Under the pieces are notes generated by a model. That model made no database searches and was not told the origin of the DNA. It worked only from the letters and a program-made list of their open reading frames with translations. This document shows positions 36,687 to 47,914 of a stretch of DNA of 64,000 bases, one piece after another. Each line of letters begins with the position of its first letter. Position 1 is the first letter of the stretch. The position numbers and the translations under genes are program-made. The DNA is taken from assembly GCA_027492545.1 (NCBI GenBank), contig JAPUEL010000034.1, positions 1 through 64,000 on the forward strand, in the 5' to 3' direction. Source of the DNA: Propionibacteriaceae bacterium (GTDB lineage: Bacteria > Actinomycetota > Actinomycetes > Propionibacteriales > Propionibacteriaceae).

Positions 36687-38285
36687 CTAGTCTGTCGGGG
36701 CAACTGCCTTGCGGCGCTTGCGGCGCTTCCTCTGCGACGGCTTGGTCACGGGGAGACCCGCGGCCAGCTGGTCGGCCCTGCGTCGGTCCGCGAAGCGGGC
36801 GAGGGCCTCGGCGAGCGACTCGAAGGTGGGAGCGTCCGCGATGACGTCGACGCGCAGGCCGTGCATCTCGCACGCGGCCGCCGTGGCCGGCCCGATGGCC
36901 GCGACGACCGTGGCCGGGTGGGGCTTGCCCGCGATGCCGATCATGTTGCGCACAGCCGTGGCGGAGGTGAAGACCACGGCGTCGTACATGCCGGTCTTGA
37001 TGTCGTCGCGGACCTCGGGGGGCGGCGGGGCGGCGCGCACCGTCCGGTAGGCGGTGACCTCCTCGACCTCCCAGCCGAGGCGGCTGAGGCCCACGAGCAG
37101 CGGCTCGACCGACACGTCGGCGGACGGGACGAGCACGCGGTTGAGGGGGTCGATGAGGTCGTCGTAGGCGGGGAACTCGGTGGCCAGGCCCCCCGTCGTG
37201 TTCTCGACGACGGGCGTCAGGTCCGCCACGAGGCCGAGCCTCGCCAGCGCCTCGACGGTCCCACGGCCCACGGCCGCCAGGCTGATCCCCGACAGCGCGC
37301 GCGAGTCCAGGCCGTGCTCGGTCAGCCGTTCCGCGATGGCGGCCACGGCGTGGGGCGAGGTCAGCACGAGCCACAGGTAGCGCCCGTCGACGAGGCCCCG
37401 GACCGCCTTCTCCATGCCCTGCTCTGTGCGCGGCGGCTCGATCGACATGGTGGCCACAAGCTCGGTGCCCGCCCCGTAGTGGGCCAGTTCCTCGATCAGG
37501 GAGCTCAGGTCGTCCTTGGTGCGGGGGGCGATGACCCGCCAGTCGAACAGCGGCTTGCCCTCGAACCAGGCGTAGCGCTGGCGGCGGACGTCCTCGATAC
37601 CCGGACCGACGATGAAGTAGCACTCGGGCGCGTCGATGTCGTCGATCTCGGCCCAGGTGACGACCTCGCTCACCTGCGAGGTGGTGCCCACGCCGACGAG
37701 GCTGAGGCACTGGCCGTCGCGGCCGTAGCGGAGGGCGGCCTGCGCCGCCACGTCGCGCGCCAGGCTGCCCGCGGCGCGCACCACGAGGGTGTCGGCGGCG
37801 GGCCATGACTCGATGTCGGGCACCTGAACCGTGGCGTCCAGCGCCGCGAAGGCGGCCGTCGCGGACACGCCGCCGAAGGACAGGGCCGCGCTCCAGCGAT
37901 TGACCCCGGGCACCACGTTGGCCCGGATGCCGGCCTCGGCCAGCACCTCGGGCAGCACGCCGGCGGAGTCCGCGTCGGTGAAGTAGTCCCCCGAGTGGAG
38001 GCGCACCACGCGGCGGCCACGCGCGACGGCGCCGAGGATGTCGGCCACCTCGTCGTCTCCCCCGGCGATCCTGACCTCGGCGTGGGCGGGGGCCAGTGAC
38101 CTGACCTGCTCCACGTCGGCCGTGGGGTCGACGATGAGGAGGTCGGCGAAGCGCATGGCCCGCGATCCGGAGAGGGTGAGCAGGCCCAGGTCGGCGGGGC
38201 CGGACCCCACGAACGTGACGGACCCACCGGTCGGCTCGAACTCCGGCGGCGTGGCCGGTGAGGTCGGTTCCAGGGAATCGGTCAC
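36687..38285 (-). CDS. hemD: CobA-like / uroporphyrinogen-III synthase fusion
   Basis: A 532-residue fusion. Residues about 20-250 have the SUMT (CobA) fold: TFVGSGPADLGLLTLSGSRAM, RLHSGDYFTDADSAG, NVVPGVNRWSAALSFGGVSA. Several catalytic motifs are altered: GPAD for GPGD, SGDYF for GGDPF. Residues about 265-500 are HemD, which closes hydroxymethylbilane to uroporphyrinogen III (VVFTSATAVRNM, VAAIGPATAAACEMHGLRVDV). A very basic tail (SQRKRRKRRKA) ends it. The GTG at 38285 follows the glutaredoxin gene by 16 bases. Heme supply fits the cytochrome c genes downstream. Confidence 0.87.
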   Translation of the reverse strand: MTDSLEPTSPATPPEFEPTGGSVTFVGSGPADLGLLTLSGSRAMRFADLLIVDPTADVEQVRSLAPAHAEVRIAGGDDEVADILGAVARGRRVVRLHSGDYFTDADSAGVLPEVLAEAGIRANVVPGVNRWSAALSFGGVSATAAFAALDATVQVPDIESWPAADTLVVRAAGSLARDVAAQAALRYGRDGQCLSLVGVGTTSQVSEVVTWAEIDDIDAPECYFIVGPGIEDVRRQRYAWFEGKPLFDWRVIAPRTKDDLSSLIEELAHYGAGTELVATMSIEPPRTEQGMEKAVRGLVDGRYLWLVLTSPHAVAAIAERLTEHGLDSRALSGISLAAVGRGTVEALARLGLVADLTPVVENTTGGLATEFPAYDDLIDPLNRVLVPSADVSVEPLLVGLSRLGWEVEEVTAYRTVRAAPPPPEVRDDIKTGMYDAVVFTSATAVRNMIGIAGKPHPATVVAAIGPATAAACEMHGLRVDVIADAPTFESLAEALARFADRRRADQLAAGLPVTKPSQRKRRKRRKAVAPTD

Positions 38286-38301
38286 TGCGATCTGTATCCG
38301 T

Positions 38302-38601
38302 TCAGGGCTGGTCGACGAGCGACGGGATCCAATCGGCTGGCATGTCCCGGGGGGCCTGGGTGGTCAACCTCCCACGTAGCGCGCCGTCGTCGACGAACCA
38401 GTAGCTGAGCAGCCGCTGATCGACGAAGGTGACGGGCACGTGGTCGGTGAACCTGGCGCGAAGGTTCTCGTCCGAGTCGACGTCGACCGAGCGCCAGAGC
38501 ACCCCGAGGTCCTCGCAGGCGCTACGCACGACCGCTTCGGCGTCCACGCAGAGGTGGCATCCGGAGCGGGTGAGCAGCAGTACCCGCGAGGGTGGTGCCA
38601 C
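38302..38601 (-). CDS. Glutaredoxin-like protein (DUF836 type)
   Basis: A 99-residue thioredoxin-fold protein with a CxxC in TRSGCHLCVDAEAV (Cys15 and Cys18) and the cis-proline loop HVPVTFVDQRLLSYW. It resembles the small glutaredoxin-like proteins found beside heme genes in actinobacteria. The GTG at 38601 shares one base with the bS22 stop (TAGTG). Its partner may be mycothiol, by inference. Confidence 0.85.
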   Translation of the reverse strand: MAPPSRVLLLTRSGCHLCVDAEAVVRSACEDLGVLWRSVDVDSDENLRARFTDHVPVTFVDQRLLSYWFVDDGALRGRLTTQAPRDMPADWIPSLVDQP

Positions 38602-38702
38602 TACTTGCCGGCGCGACGACGCTGGATGCGCGTCTTCTTCAGCAGCTTGCGGTGCTTCTTCTTGGCCATACGTTTGCGACGCTTCTTGATGACAGAGCCC
38701 AC
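38601..38702 (-). CDS. Small ribosomal subunit protein bS22 (AURKAIP1/COX24 domain)
   Basis: A 33-residue extremely basic protein, starting with GTG at 38702 and running [17 protein letters not shown] onward to RIQRRRAGK. It matches the actinobacterial 30S protein bS22 seen in mycobacterial ribosome structures, which binds 16S rRNA near the decoding region. AGGAAAGG precedes the start. TAAGAT at 38777-38772 on the minus strand is a likely -10, leaving a leader with a CCGGAT-g-ATCCGG palindrome at 38720-38732. The downstream glutaredoxin gene is coupled by TAGTG. Confidence 0.9.
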   Translation of the reverse strand: MGSVIKKRRKRMAKKKHRKLLKKTRIQRRRAGK

Positions 38703-38808
38703 TGTTCGCCTTTCCTAACCGGATGATCCGGGTGGTTCAAATGTGTCCGACCGCGCTGGGCCAGACTCTGAATCTTAACTGCTCCTGGGGAGGATCGACC
38801 AATCCCAC

Positions 38809-41272
<2,464 letters not shown>

Positions 41273-41276
<4 letters not shown>

Positions 41277-41713
41277 CCTCACCCTCCCCGACCCTCCCAG
41301 CCCATCTGCGCCCCGCCCTGGTGGGGCTCGTGGCCGTGGGAGGGGCCGCCGGCACCACGGTGCGCTACGCGCTGGAGTCGGCCTTCGGCGCGGGCCCGGG
41401 CCAGTTCCCGTGGGCCACGTTCGGCATCAACGTCTCGGGAGCAATGGTCCTCGGCGCCCTGCTCGAGGCGCTCAGCCTCGTCACCCTCGACGGGGGGCGC
41501 CGGCGGACACTGCAACTCACCCTCGGCACGGGGCTGCTGGGCGGCTACACCACCTACAGCACCTTCGTGCTGGAGACCGTGGCGCTGGGTGGAGGAGGGG
41601 ACGTGGCCCTCGCAGCGCTCTACGCGGGAGCGAGCCTGGTGAGCGGGTTCCTCGCCGCGTGGGCCGCCATGGCGCTGGTGCGGCGGGCGATCCGCGGAAC
41701 GGGGCGGGCGTGA
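41273..41713 (+). CDS. crcB: Fluoride channel subunit CrcB/Fluc 1
   Basis: A 146-residue four-helix membrane protein that exports toxic fluoride as part of an antiparallel dimer. The family motifs are FGINVSGAMVLGALLEA (with the pore asparagine), GGYTTYSTFVLE and RYALES near the start. The GTG at 41273 overlaps the stop of the universal stress gene, and its stop overlaps the second copy. Two adjacent, diverged copies suggest an obligate heterodimer, as in other Gram-positive bacteria. Confidence 0.93.
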
Positions 41714-42078
41714 TCCCCCTCGGCGTGGCCGCGGCCGGCGGACTGGGCGCGGCCGCGCGCTTCATGCTCGACGGCGCCCTCACGGTCCGCCTGCCGCGCA
41801 CCCTGCCGACGGCCACCCTCGCGATCAACGTCCTGGGCTCGTTCCTGCTCGGCGCGGTCACCGGATGGGCCGCGGGGGGCGCGGAGGGGGCAATGCGGGG
41901 TGTGCTCGGGGTGGGGTTCCTGGGCGGCTTCACCACCTTCAGCACGGCCTCTGTCGAGGTGGTGTGGCTCGTGCGCGCGCGCCGTCCCGCGGCCGCCGTC
42001 GGACTCGCCCTCGCCATGCTGGCGCTGAGTCTGGGGGCGGCGGTGCTCGGCCTCGCCGTCGGCTCCTGGATGGGCTGA
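41710..42078 (+). CDS. crcB: Fluoride channel subunit CrcB/Fluc 2
   Basis: A 122-residue partner of the preceding Fluc protein, with AARFMLDG, TLAINVLGSFLLGAVTG and the channel motif GFLGGFTTFSTASVE. Four hydrophobic helices are seen. The GTG at 41710 overlaps the first copy's stop (GTGA), which would ensure equal synthesis. No fluoride riboswitch was recognised upstream of the pair. Confidence 0.93.
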   Translation: MIPLGVAAAGGLGAAARFMLDGALTVRLPRTLPTATLAINVLGSFLLGAVTGWAAGGAEGAMRGVLGVGFLGGFTTFSTASVEVVWLVRARRPAAAVGLALAMLALSLGAAVLGLAVGSWMG

Positions 42079-42081
42079 GGG

Positions 42082-42876
42082 TCAGCGGCCGAGGGCTGCG
42101 AGCAGCACCGGCAGCAGCGGGGCACCGACGAAGGCCACGATATCGAGCAGCGAGTGCGTGACGACCAGCGGCATGACCCGCTTGATCCTCAGGTACAGCC
42201 ACCCGAAGGCCAGTCCCATGACCAGGTTGCCGATGAAGCCACCGAACCCCTGGTACAGGTGGTAGCCGCCTCGTATGACGGCGCTGGCCACGACGATGAC
42301 CCACATCCGCCCACCCGTCTGGGCCCAGCGGGTGAAGAGGTAGCCGATCATCAGCACCTCCTCCAGCACGCCGTTCATCACGGCACGCAGGACGAGGACC
42401 GGCACGGTCCACCAGTTGGCGGCGAGGTTGGCCGTGCTGACCTGGGTGTTGATCCCGATCTCGACCGCGAACAGGTAGAACGCCAGCCCCGCGACGCCGA
42501 TCACCGCGAACACGCCGAAGCCCCACGCCAGATCGAAGCCGGGGCGCCGCAGATCGAAGCCCATCACCCGCCACGGCCCCTCGGCGGGGCGGTGCTGCGT
42601 GGCGAGCAGGTACAGGGCCAACGCCACCGGGACCAGGGGGAAGGTCATCCAGGCCAGCTGGTAGGCGAGGTCCAGCCAGGGACGGTCGGGCGTGGCGCTG
42701 GTGTTGATCGACGTGGTCTGCTGGTTCAGCGGGATGGGCCTGGTGACCTTCTCGATGATCGAGAGCAGCGCGTAGACGGCCGACTGGCCCAGCGACAGCA
42801 GCAGCACGATGGCCATCTCGGTCCGCAGGAGGCGGCGGGTGGACGGCTCGCCCTCGAGTGCGACGGATGCCGTCAT
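42082..42876 (-). CDS. CPBP family intramembrane protein (CAAX protease-like)
   Basis: A 264-residue protein with about seven membrane helices. The CPBP signature begins at GVLEEVLMIGYLFTRWAQ, and later GYHLYQGFGGFIGNLVMGLAF and THSLLDIVAF supply the family histidine regions. The usual EExxxR motif lacks its arginine (EEVLMI), so activity may differ from known CAAX-type proteases. The ATG at 42876 overlaps the stop of the proline dehydrogenase gene. Confidence 0.85.
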   Translation of the reverse strand: MTASVALEGEPSTRRLLRTEMAIVLLLSLGQSAVYALLSIIEKVTRPIPLNQQTTSINTSATPDRPWLDLAYQLAWMTFPLVPVALALYLLATQHRPAEGPWRVMGFDLRRPGFDLAWGFGVFAVIGVAGLAFYLFAVEIGINTQVSTANLAANWWTVPVLVLRAVMNGVLEEVLMIGYLFTRWAQTGGRMWVIVVASAVIRGGYHLYQGFGGFIGNLVMGLAFGWLYLRIKRVMPLVVTHSLLDIVAFVGAPLLPVLLAALGR

Positions 42877-43781
42877 CGCTTGTCCGAGATGGCCCGCAGG
42901 TAGCTGTAGAGCGTGCGGGGGCGGGCCGCGATCCGGGTGGTCAGGTACTCGAACCAGGCCGGCCCGAAGGGGACGTAGGTGCGGGAGCGGTAGCCGATGT
43001 CGGTGAGCCGGCGCTGCTCGAGCGGGCGCACGCCGTAGAACATCTGGAATTCGAAGCCGTCACGGCCCACCGCGTTGCGGCGCGCCAGGTCCTGGGCGAT
43101 GGCGATGATCGTGGGGTCGTGGGAGGCGACCATGGTGTAGGCGCCGTTCTCCATGGCGCGGCGCACGCACCGCACCATCGCCAACGACTTCTCCCGCTCG
43201 CTGCGGTAGCCGGCGCTCTGCGGCACGGGGTAGGAGCCGACGCACACCCGGATGGGGGCTCCCCCGGCGGCGAGCCGCACCACCTCGCGCTCGGAGCGGC
43301 GGATGTCCGCCGGCAGGGTGAGCCCGATCCGGTCACAGCGCTCCCGCGCCCCGCCCCACAGCGCGAGCACCCCGTCGTAGTCCTCGGTGCCCTGCATCTC
43401 CAGGGTGACCCTCGCCCTGTGGGCCTCGGTGGACCGGCACAGGTCCTCAAGCCGCGCCTGGGCGCTCGCCGCGCTCTCGCGGAGGCCCAGCGACGAGGGT
43501 TTGACCGAGATCTCGACCCCGCGAGCGTCGTCCCCCAACGCCTCCAGCGCCCGGCACAGCACGCCGGTGGTCTCGGCCTCGTCGTCGGAGCTCGGCAGGT
43601 AGGCCAGCGACGCGAGGAGCCCCTGGCGACGGAGCGTGCGGACCACCTGGACCGCGTCGTCGATCGACTCCCCCGCGACGTAGGCCTTGGCGAACTCCTC
43701 GGCCGCGCCCGAGGCCAAGGCTGACGACTGCACCCTCCGCGACCTGATCAGCGATCGCACCGCGCTGTTAAGACGCGACAT
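42873..43781 (-). CDS. Proline dehydrogenase (monofunctional)
   Basis: A 302-residue FAD-dependent TIM barrel that oxidises proline to pyrroline-5-carboxylate. The C-terminal family motifs are clear: YTMVASHDPTIIAIAQDLA, FEFQMFYGVRPLEQRRL and YVPFGPAWFEYLTTRIAARP. Its size matches the monofunctional actinobacterial enzymes. The ATG at 43781 lies inside the upstream TIM-barrel gene (14-base overlap). The pyrroline-5-carboxylate dehydrogenase partner is not in the window. Confidence 0.94.
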   Translation of the reverse strand: MSRLNSAVRSLIRSRRVQSSALASGAAEEFAKAYVAGESIDDAVQVVRTLRRQGLLASLAYLPSSDDEAETTGVLCRALEALGDDARGVEISVKPSSLGLRESAASAQARLEDLCRSTEAHRARVTLEMQGTEDYDGVLALWGGARERCDRIGLTLPADIRRSEREVVRLAAGGAPIRVCVGSYPVPQSAGYRSEREKSLAMVRCVRRAMENGAYTMVASHDPTIIAIAQDLARRNAVGRDGFEFQMFYGVRPLEQRRLTDIGYRSRTYVPFGPAWFEYLTTRIAARPRTLYSYLRAISDKR

Positions 43782-44580
43782 CCACTCTCCTCGCCGCACC
43801 CTTCGCCAACACTGCCCGGATGGAGGCCAGCGACTCACCCAGCAGCACCTCGCGCTCGTGACGCGACCGCGCCCTCCGCGAGGAGACCTCCAACACCATG
43901 TGCCCCCCGAAGGCCGAGGCCGCCAGCTCCTCGACCACGGTCCACGCGGCCTGATCCCCCTCGCCGGGCATCAGATGCTCGTCCTTGAGGGATCCGCGCC
44001 CGTCCGTGAGGTGCACGTGAGCCAGCCGGTCACCCCAGGCGTGCACCAGGTCCAGCGACTGCCTCTGCGAGGTGGACGCGTGGCTGAGGTCCAGCGTGAG
44101 GTGGTCGTAGTCGTACGACGTGGGGTCCCAGCCGGGCAGGTAGGCCTGGAAGTGACCGGCGGGCGTCCGCCAGGGATACATGTTCTCGACTGCGTACTTC
44201 ACGCTGGTTTCGGCGTTGAGGCGCTTGATCCCGGCGACGAAGCCCGCGCCGTACTCCTTCTGCCACCGGAACGGGGGGTGCACCACGACGGTGTCGCCGC
44301 CGAACTGCTGCACGGCCTCGCCCGAGCGCCTCAGCTTGTCCCAGGGGTCCGACCCCCACGTGCTCTGAGTGACCAGGAGCGTGGGCGCGTGCACCGACAA
44401 CACGGGCACGCCGTGATAGGAGGAGAGCTTCTCGATGGCGTCGATGTCCGTGGACAGGGCATCGACACCCACCATCAGTTCGATGCCGTCATAGCCGAGC
44501 GAGGCGGCGAGCTCGAATGCGCTGGCCGACGCCTCCGGAAACACGGAGGTGGTCGACAGCAGGACCTTCGACGTGGACAC
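43768..44580 (-). CDS. Sugar phosphate isomerase/epimerase-like TIM barrel protein
   Basis: A 270-residue xylose-isomerase-like (AP endonuclease 2 superfamily) protein. Metal-binding residues are suggested by YDGIELMVG, VLSVHAPTLL, VVVHPPFRWQ, LDLSHAS, HVHLTDG and MVLEVSS. Homologues sit near proC in mycobacteria; the reaction is unknown. The start is a GTG at 44580 with TAGGGT 6 bases upstream (44592-44587), so it is probably leaderless. Proline dehydrogenase overlaps its end. Confidence 0.85.
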   Translation of the reverse strand: MSTSKVLLSTTSVFPEASASAFELAASLGYDGIELMVGVDALSTDIDAIEKLSSYHGVPVLSVHAPTLLVTQSTWGSDPWDKLRRSGEAVQQFGGDTVVVHPPFRWQKEYGAGFVAGIKRLNAETSVKYAVENMYPWRTPAGHFQAYLPGWDPTSYDYDHLTLDLSHASTSQRQSLDLVHAWGDRLAHVHLTDGRGSLKDEHLMPGEGDQAAWTVVEELAASAFGGHMVLEVSSRRARSRHEREVLLGESLASIRAVLAKGAARRVDVAS

Positions 44581-44659
44581 CCGGCAACCCTACCCGTCGA
44601 ACGCAGGGGCGGCTCTGCCCGATTAGTGGTTTGGCGGTGATCAGGGCAAGAATGGCTCT

Positions 44660-45295
44660 ATGCACGTCGACCATCTGATCTTCGCGACCGGCCCCGACGG
44701 CCTCAAGGCTGAGGCATCACGGCTCGCCGAGGCGCTGGGCACTGATTACAAGGACGGCGGCTTCCATCCGCGGTTCGGTACGCGCAACCACATCATCCCG
44801 TTGGCTGACGCCCGCTACATCGAAGTGGTCGAGGTGCTGGACCACCCCGCCGCGGACAAGGCGGCCTTCGGGCAGGCCGTCCGCGCCCGCTCCGCGATGG
44901 GCGGTGGATGGATGGGCTGGGTGATCAGCGTCCCGGACATCGCGCCGTTCGAGCAGCGCCTCGAGCGCGCCGCGGTCCCGGGCCTCCGGCACTTCCCGGA
45001 CGGCCGCCGGCTCGAGTGGGTGCAGATCGGCATCCGCGGTCTGATCGCCGATCCTCAGCTGCCCTACTTCCTGGAGTGGAAGAGCGACGACTCCCTGCGC
45101 CCCGCGGCCCTGCAGGGCGAGGTGAAGCTGACGTCGCTGCAGATCTCCGGCTCCGCCGATCGCCTCTCCGAGTGGCTTGCCATGCCGGTGGCGGACGAGA
45201 TCGACGGCATCCGCCTGGACCTCGTCGCCCCCCACGGCACCCCAGGCATCTCGAACGTCACGTTCGAGACCTCCAACGGCCCCGTCACTATCTGA
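44660..45295 (+). CDS. VOC superfamily protein (glyoxalase-like domain)
   Basis: A 211-residue protein starting MHVDHLIFATGPDGLKAEA, the first beta-alpha-beta unit of a glyoxalase-like domain, with a second half (VKLTSLQISGSADRLSEWL). GGFHPRFGTRNHIIPL and YIEVVEVLD are typical of the Glyoxalase_3-like subgroup. AAGAAT at 44648-44653 ends 6 bases before the ATG, which suggests a leaderless message. It is divergent from the TIM-barrel gene and stands alone before radA. The substrate is unknown. Confidence 0.83.
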   Translation: MHVDHLIFATGPDGLKAEASRLAEALGTDYKDGGFHPRFGTRNHIIPLADARYIEVVEVLDHPAADKAAFGQAVRARSAMGGGWMGWVISVPDIAPFEQRLERAAVPGLRHFPDGRRLEWVQIGIRGLIADPQLPYFLEWKSDDSLRPAALQGEVKLTSLQISGSADRLSEWLAMPVADEIDGIRLDLVAPHGTPGISNVTFETSNGPVTI

Positions 45296-45402
45296 CCACC
45301 TGACGCTCACTGCCGGGACGCCCGGCGGCGGCGCCGCACGTCCCGGAGGGCAGGGGCCCACACGCACCGCTGATGTCGGTGGCGGCACCTAAGCTCACTG
45401 GC

Positions 45403-46788
45403 GTGGCTAAGAAACAGGACACGTACCACTGCACCGAGTGCGGCTGGACGTCGGTGCGATGGGTCGGCAAGTGCGGCGAGTGCCAGAGCTGGGGCTCCGT
45501 CGTCGAGCGAGGCGCACCAAAGCTGAGGCAGGTGTCCACCTCCGTGCCCACGGACGCCGCGGTCCCCATCACCGAGGTGCCCACCGACGGGGCACAGCGC
45601 CGGCTCACCACCATCGCCGAGCTGGACCGGGTCCTGGGCAAGGGGATCGTGCCGGGCGCCGTCGTGCTGCTGGCCGGGGAACCTGGGGTCGGGAAGTCGA
45701 CGCTGCTGCTCGACGTCGCGGCCAAGTGGGCCCGGTCCGGCCAGACCACGCTCTACATCTCCGGCGAGGAGTCCGCGTCGCAGGTGCGCCTCCGCGCGGA
45801 ACGGACCGGGGCCGTCCACGAGGGCCTCTATCTCGCCTCCGAGAACGACCTCGGCACCGTCCTGGGCCACGTGGAGACCGTCCGCCCGTCGCTACTGGTG
45901 GTGGACTCCGTGCAGACCATCGCCACGGCAGAGGCCGAGGGCGCGCCGGGCGGGCCGTCGCAGGTGCGCGAGGTGACCGGGGCCCTCGGAAGGGTGGCCA
46001 AGCGCGAGGGCATGGCGGTGATCATCATCGGCCACGTCACCAAGGACGGCTCGATCGCCGGTCCGCGCACGTTGGAGCACCTCGTCGACGTCGTGCTCAC
46101 CTTCGAAGGAGACCGGCATTCCGGCTTCCGGATGGTGCGCGCCACCAAGAACCGATTCGGCCCCGCCGACGAGGTGGGCTGCTTCGAGATGAGCGAGACG
46201 GGCATCGTCGAGGTGCCGGACCCGTCGGGGCTGTTCACCACCGAGCACACCGAGCCGACGCCGGGCACCTGCGTCACGGTGACCATGGAGGGCAGGAGGC
46301 CGCTGCTCGCGGAGATCCAGGCGCTGGTGGCGCCGTCGCCGTACCAGTCGTCGCCGCGGCGCACCACCCACGGCCTGGACAACTCGCGCATCGCGATGGT
46401 GCTCGCCGTCCTGGAGCGGAAGGTCCGGCTCCCGCTGTCCCAGCACGACGTCTACGTCTCCACCGTCGGCGGGGCGCGGGTCACGGACCCGTCTGTGGAC
46501 CTCGCGGCCGCGATCGCGATCGCGTCGGCCGCGGTCGACTGGCAGTTCCCTCGCAGGCTGATCGCGCTGGGCGAGGTGGGGCTCGCCGGTGACCTGCGGC
46601 GGGTGCCCGGCGTGGAGCGGCGGCTGGCGGAGGCGGCCAGGCTGGGCTTCGAGCTGGCCCTGGTACCGAAGGGGTCGCGCGACGTGACGGTCAAGGTCCC
46701 CCGGCTGGGTGGGTTGAAGGTGACGGAGGTCGGCTCCCTGGCGGAGGCGATCGAGAAGCTGGCCCTTCACGCCCCCGGGCGGGGCTGA
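45403..46788 (+). CDS. radA: DNA repair protein RadA
   Basis: RadA (461 residues from the GTG at 45403) is a RecA-like helicase that processes recombination branches. A four-cysteine zinc finger opens it (Cys10, Cys13, Cys24, Cys27 in YHCTECGWTSVRWVGKCGEC). Walker A GEPGVGKST has Lys98, the RadA-specific KNRFG motif appears in ATKNRFGPADEVG, and the C-terminus is Lon-protease-like. TAAGCT at 45390-45395 lies 7 bases before the GTG, supporting it over the ATG at 45373. disA, its usual neighbour, lies 3.7 kb downstream. Confidence 0.95.
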   Translation: MAKKQDTYHCTECGWTSVRWVGKCGECQSWGSVVERGAPKLRQVSTSVPTDAAVPITEVPTDGAQRRLTTIAELDRVLGKGIVPGAVVLLAGEPGVGKSTLLLDVAAKWARSGQTTLYISGEESASQVRLRAERTGAVHEGLYLASENDLGTVLGHVETVRPSLLVVDSVQTIATAEAEGAPGGPSQVREVTGALGRVAKREGMAVIIIGHVTKDGSIAGPRTLEHLVDVVLTFEGDRHSGFRMVRATKNRFGPADEVGCFEMSETGIVEVPDPSGLFTTEHTEPTPGTCVTVTMEGRRPLLAEIQALVAPSPYQSSPRRTTHGLDNSRIAMVLAVLERKVRLPLSQHDVYVSTVGGARVTDPSVDLAAAIAIASAAVDWQFPRRLIALGEVGLAGDLRRVPGVERRLAEAARLGFELALVPKGSRDVTVKVPRLGGLKVTEVGSLAEAIEKLALHAPGRG

Positions 46789-46795
46789 GGCGGAC

Positions 46796-47914
46796 GTGGA
46801 GGCGCTGCGGATCGGGGAGGTGGCCCGCCGCACCGGGCTCTCACAGCGGACCCTGCGGCACTACGACGAGCTGGGCCTGCTGGTGCCGAGCGGCCGTTCC
46901 TCCGGGGACTACCGGCTGTACTCGCATGAGGACATGGGCAGGCTGCTGGCCATCCAGCACCTCAAGTCGCTGGGGCTGTCGCTGAGCGACGTGCGCAGCG
47001 CCCTCGACGAGCCGTCGTTCGACGCCGCATCCCTCCTGAGCGCCCACGCGGAGGCCGTGGAGCGGCGGATCGCCGCCGAGCAGGAGCTGCTCCGGCGGCT
47101 ACGCGCCTTGTCGGGGCCGGCAGAGGCCGGATGGGAGGACGTGCTGGACGCCATCGCCCTGAGCGAGAGGCTGCGCCATCCCGAGGGAGCCGTCCGGTTC
47201 CGGGCGGCGCTGGACCATCACGCGGCCGCGTCCTTCGAGGACCTGGTGGAGCTCCTCCGGACGGACCCGGAGCCCGGCGTGCGGGAGGTCGCCACCTGGG
47301 CGATCAGCCAGCGGGGCGTGGGTGTCGCGGCCCGGTTGGCCGAGGCCCTGGCGGACGGCGACGAGCTGGCGCGGCACGCATTGGCCCACGTGCTGGGCAA
47401 GCTGCGCGATCCGGCCGGGGTCCCGGTGCTGGCGGAGTTGTTGCGCGACGAGGCCGTCCAGGTCGCGTCGAAGGCCGCGTTCAGCCTCGGCCAGGTGGGC
47501 GGCCCCGGGGCCCTCGACGCCCTGATCGGGTCGCTCGGGGACCCGCGTCCTGGGCTCAGGGACGAGGTGGCCGGTGCCCTGGCCAGGATCCCCGGCGCTC
47601 CCCGCCCGCTCATGGAGGCGCTGTCGGATCCCGCGCCCGCGGTCCGCGCCCTGGCCGCCGAGGGCTTGGGCCTGGCCAGGGACCCTGCCGCCTCCGGGCC
47701 GCTGGCGAACCTGCTGGCTGATCCAGACCCGGAGGTGCGGTTCGCGGCCCTGGTCGCGCTGGGACAGCTGGACGGCGACGCGGCCGCACGGGCCGTCGAG
47801 GGACAGGTGAACTCCCCCGACGGCCGCATGCGGTTGCTGGCCGGCCGGCTCGTGGCGGACCGTCAGGCGGTGGCTGTCGCGCCCCTGCGTGCCACGAACC
47901 GCGCCGCCACCTGA
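46796..47914 (+). CDS. MerR-type regulator with C-terminal HEAT repeats
   Basis: A 372-residue protein. Residues 1 to about 75 are a MerR winged helix (LRIGEVARRTGLSQRTLRHYDELGLL, YRLYSHEDMGRL), followed by the dimerisation helix to about 105. From about residue 135 to the end there are roughly seven HEAT or PBS-lyase-type repeats (EVATWAISQRGVG, ARHALAHVLGKLRDP, SKAAFSLGQVGGPGAL, RALAAEGLGLARDP). The GTG at 46796 follows radA by 7 bases. Its last 52 bases overlap the convergent HEAT-repeat gene. The repeats replace a small-molecule effector domain and probably bind a protein. Confidence 0.85.
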   Translation: MEALRIGEVARRTGLSQRTLRHYDELGLLVPSGRSSGDYRLYSHEDMGRLLAIQHLKSLGLSLSDVRSALDEPSFDAASLLSAHAEAVERRIAAEQELLRRLRALSGPAEAGWEDVLDAIALSERLRHPEGAVRFRAALDHHAAASFEDLVELLRTDPEPGVREVATWAISQRGVGVAARLAEALADGDELARHALAHVLGKLRDPAGVPVLAELLRDEAVQVASKAAFSLGQVGGPGALDALIGSLGDPRPGLRDEVAGALARIPGAPRPLMEALSDPAPAVRALAAEGLGLARDPAASGPLANLLADPDPEVRFAALVALGQLDGDAAARAVEGQVNSPDGRMRLLAGRLVADRQAVAVAPLRATNRAAT

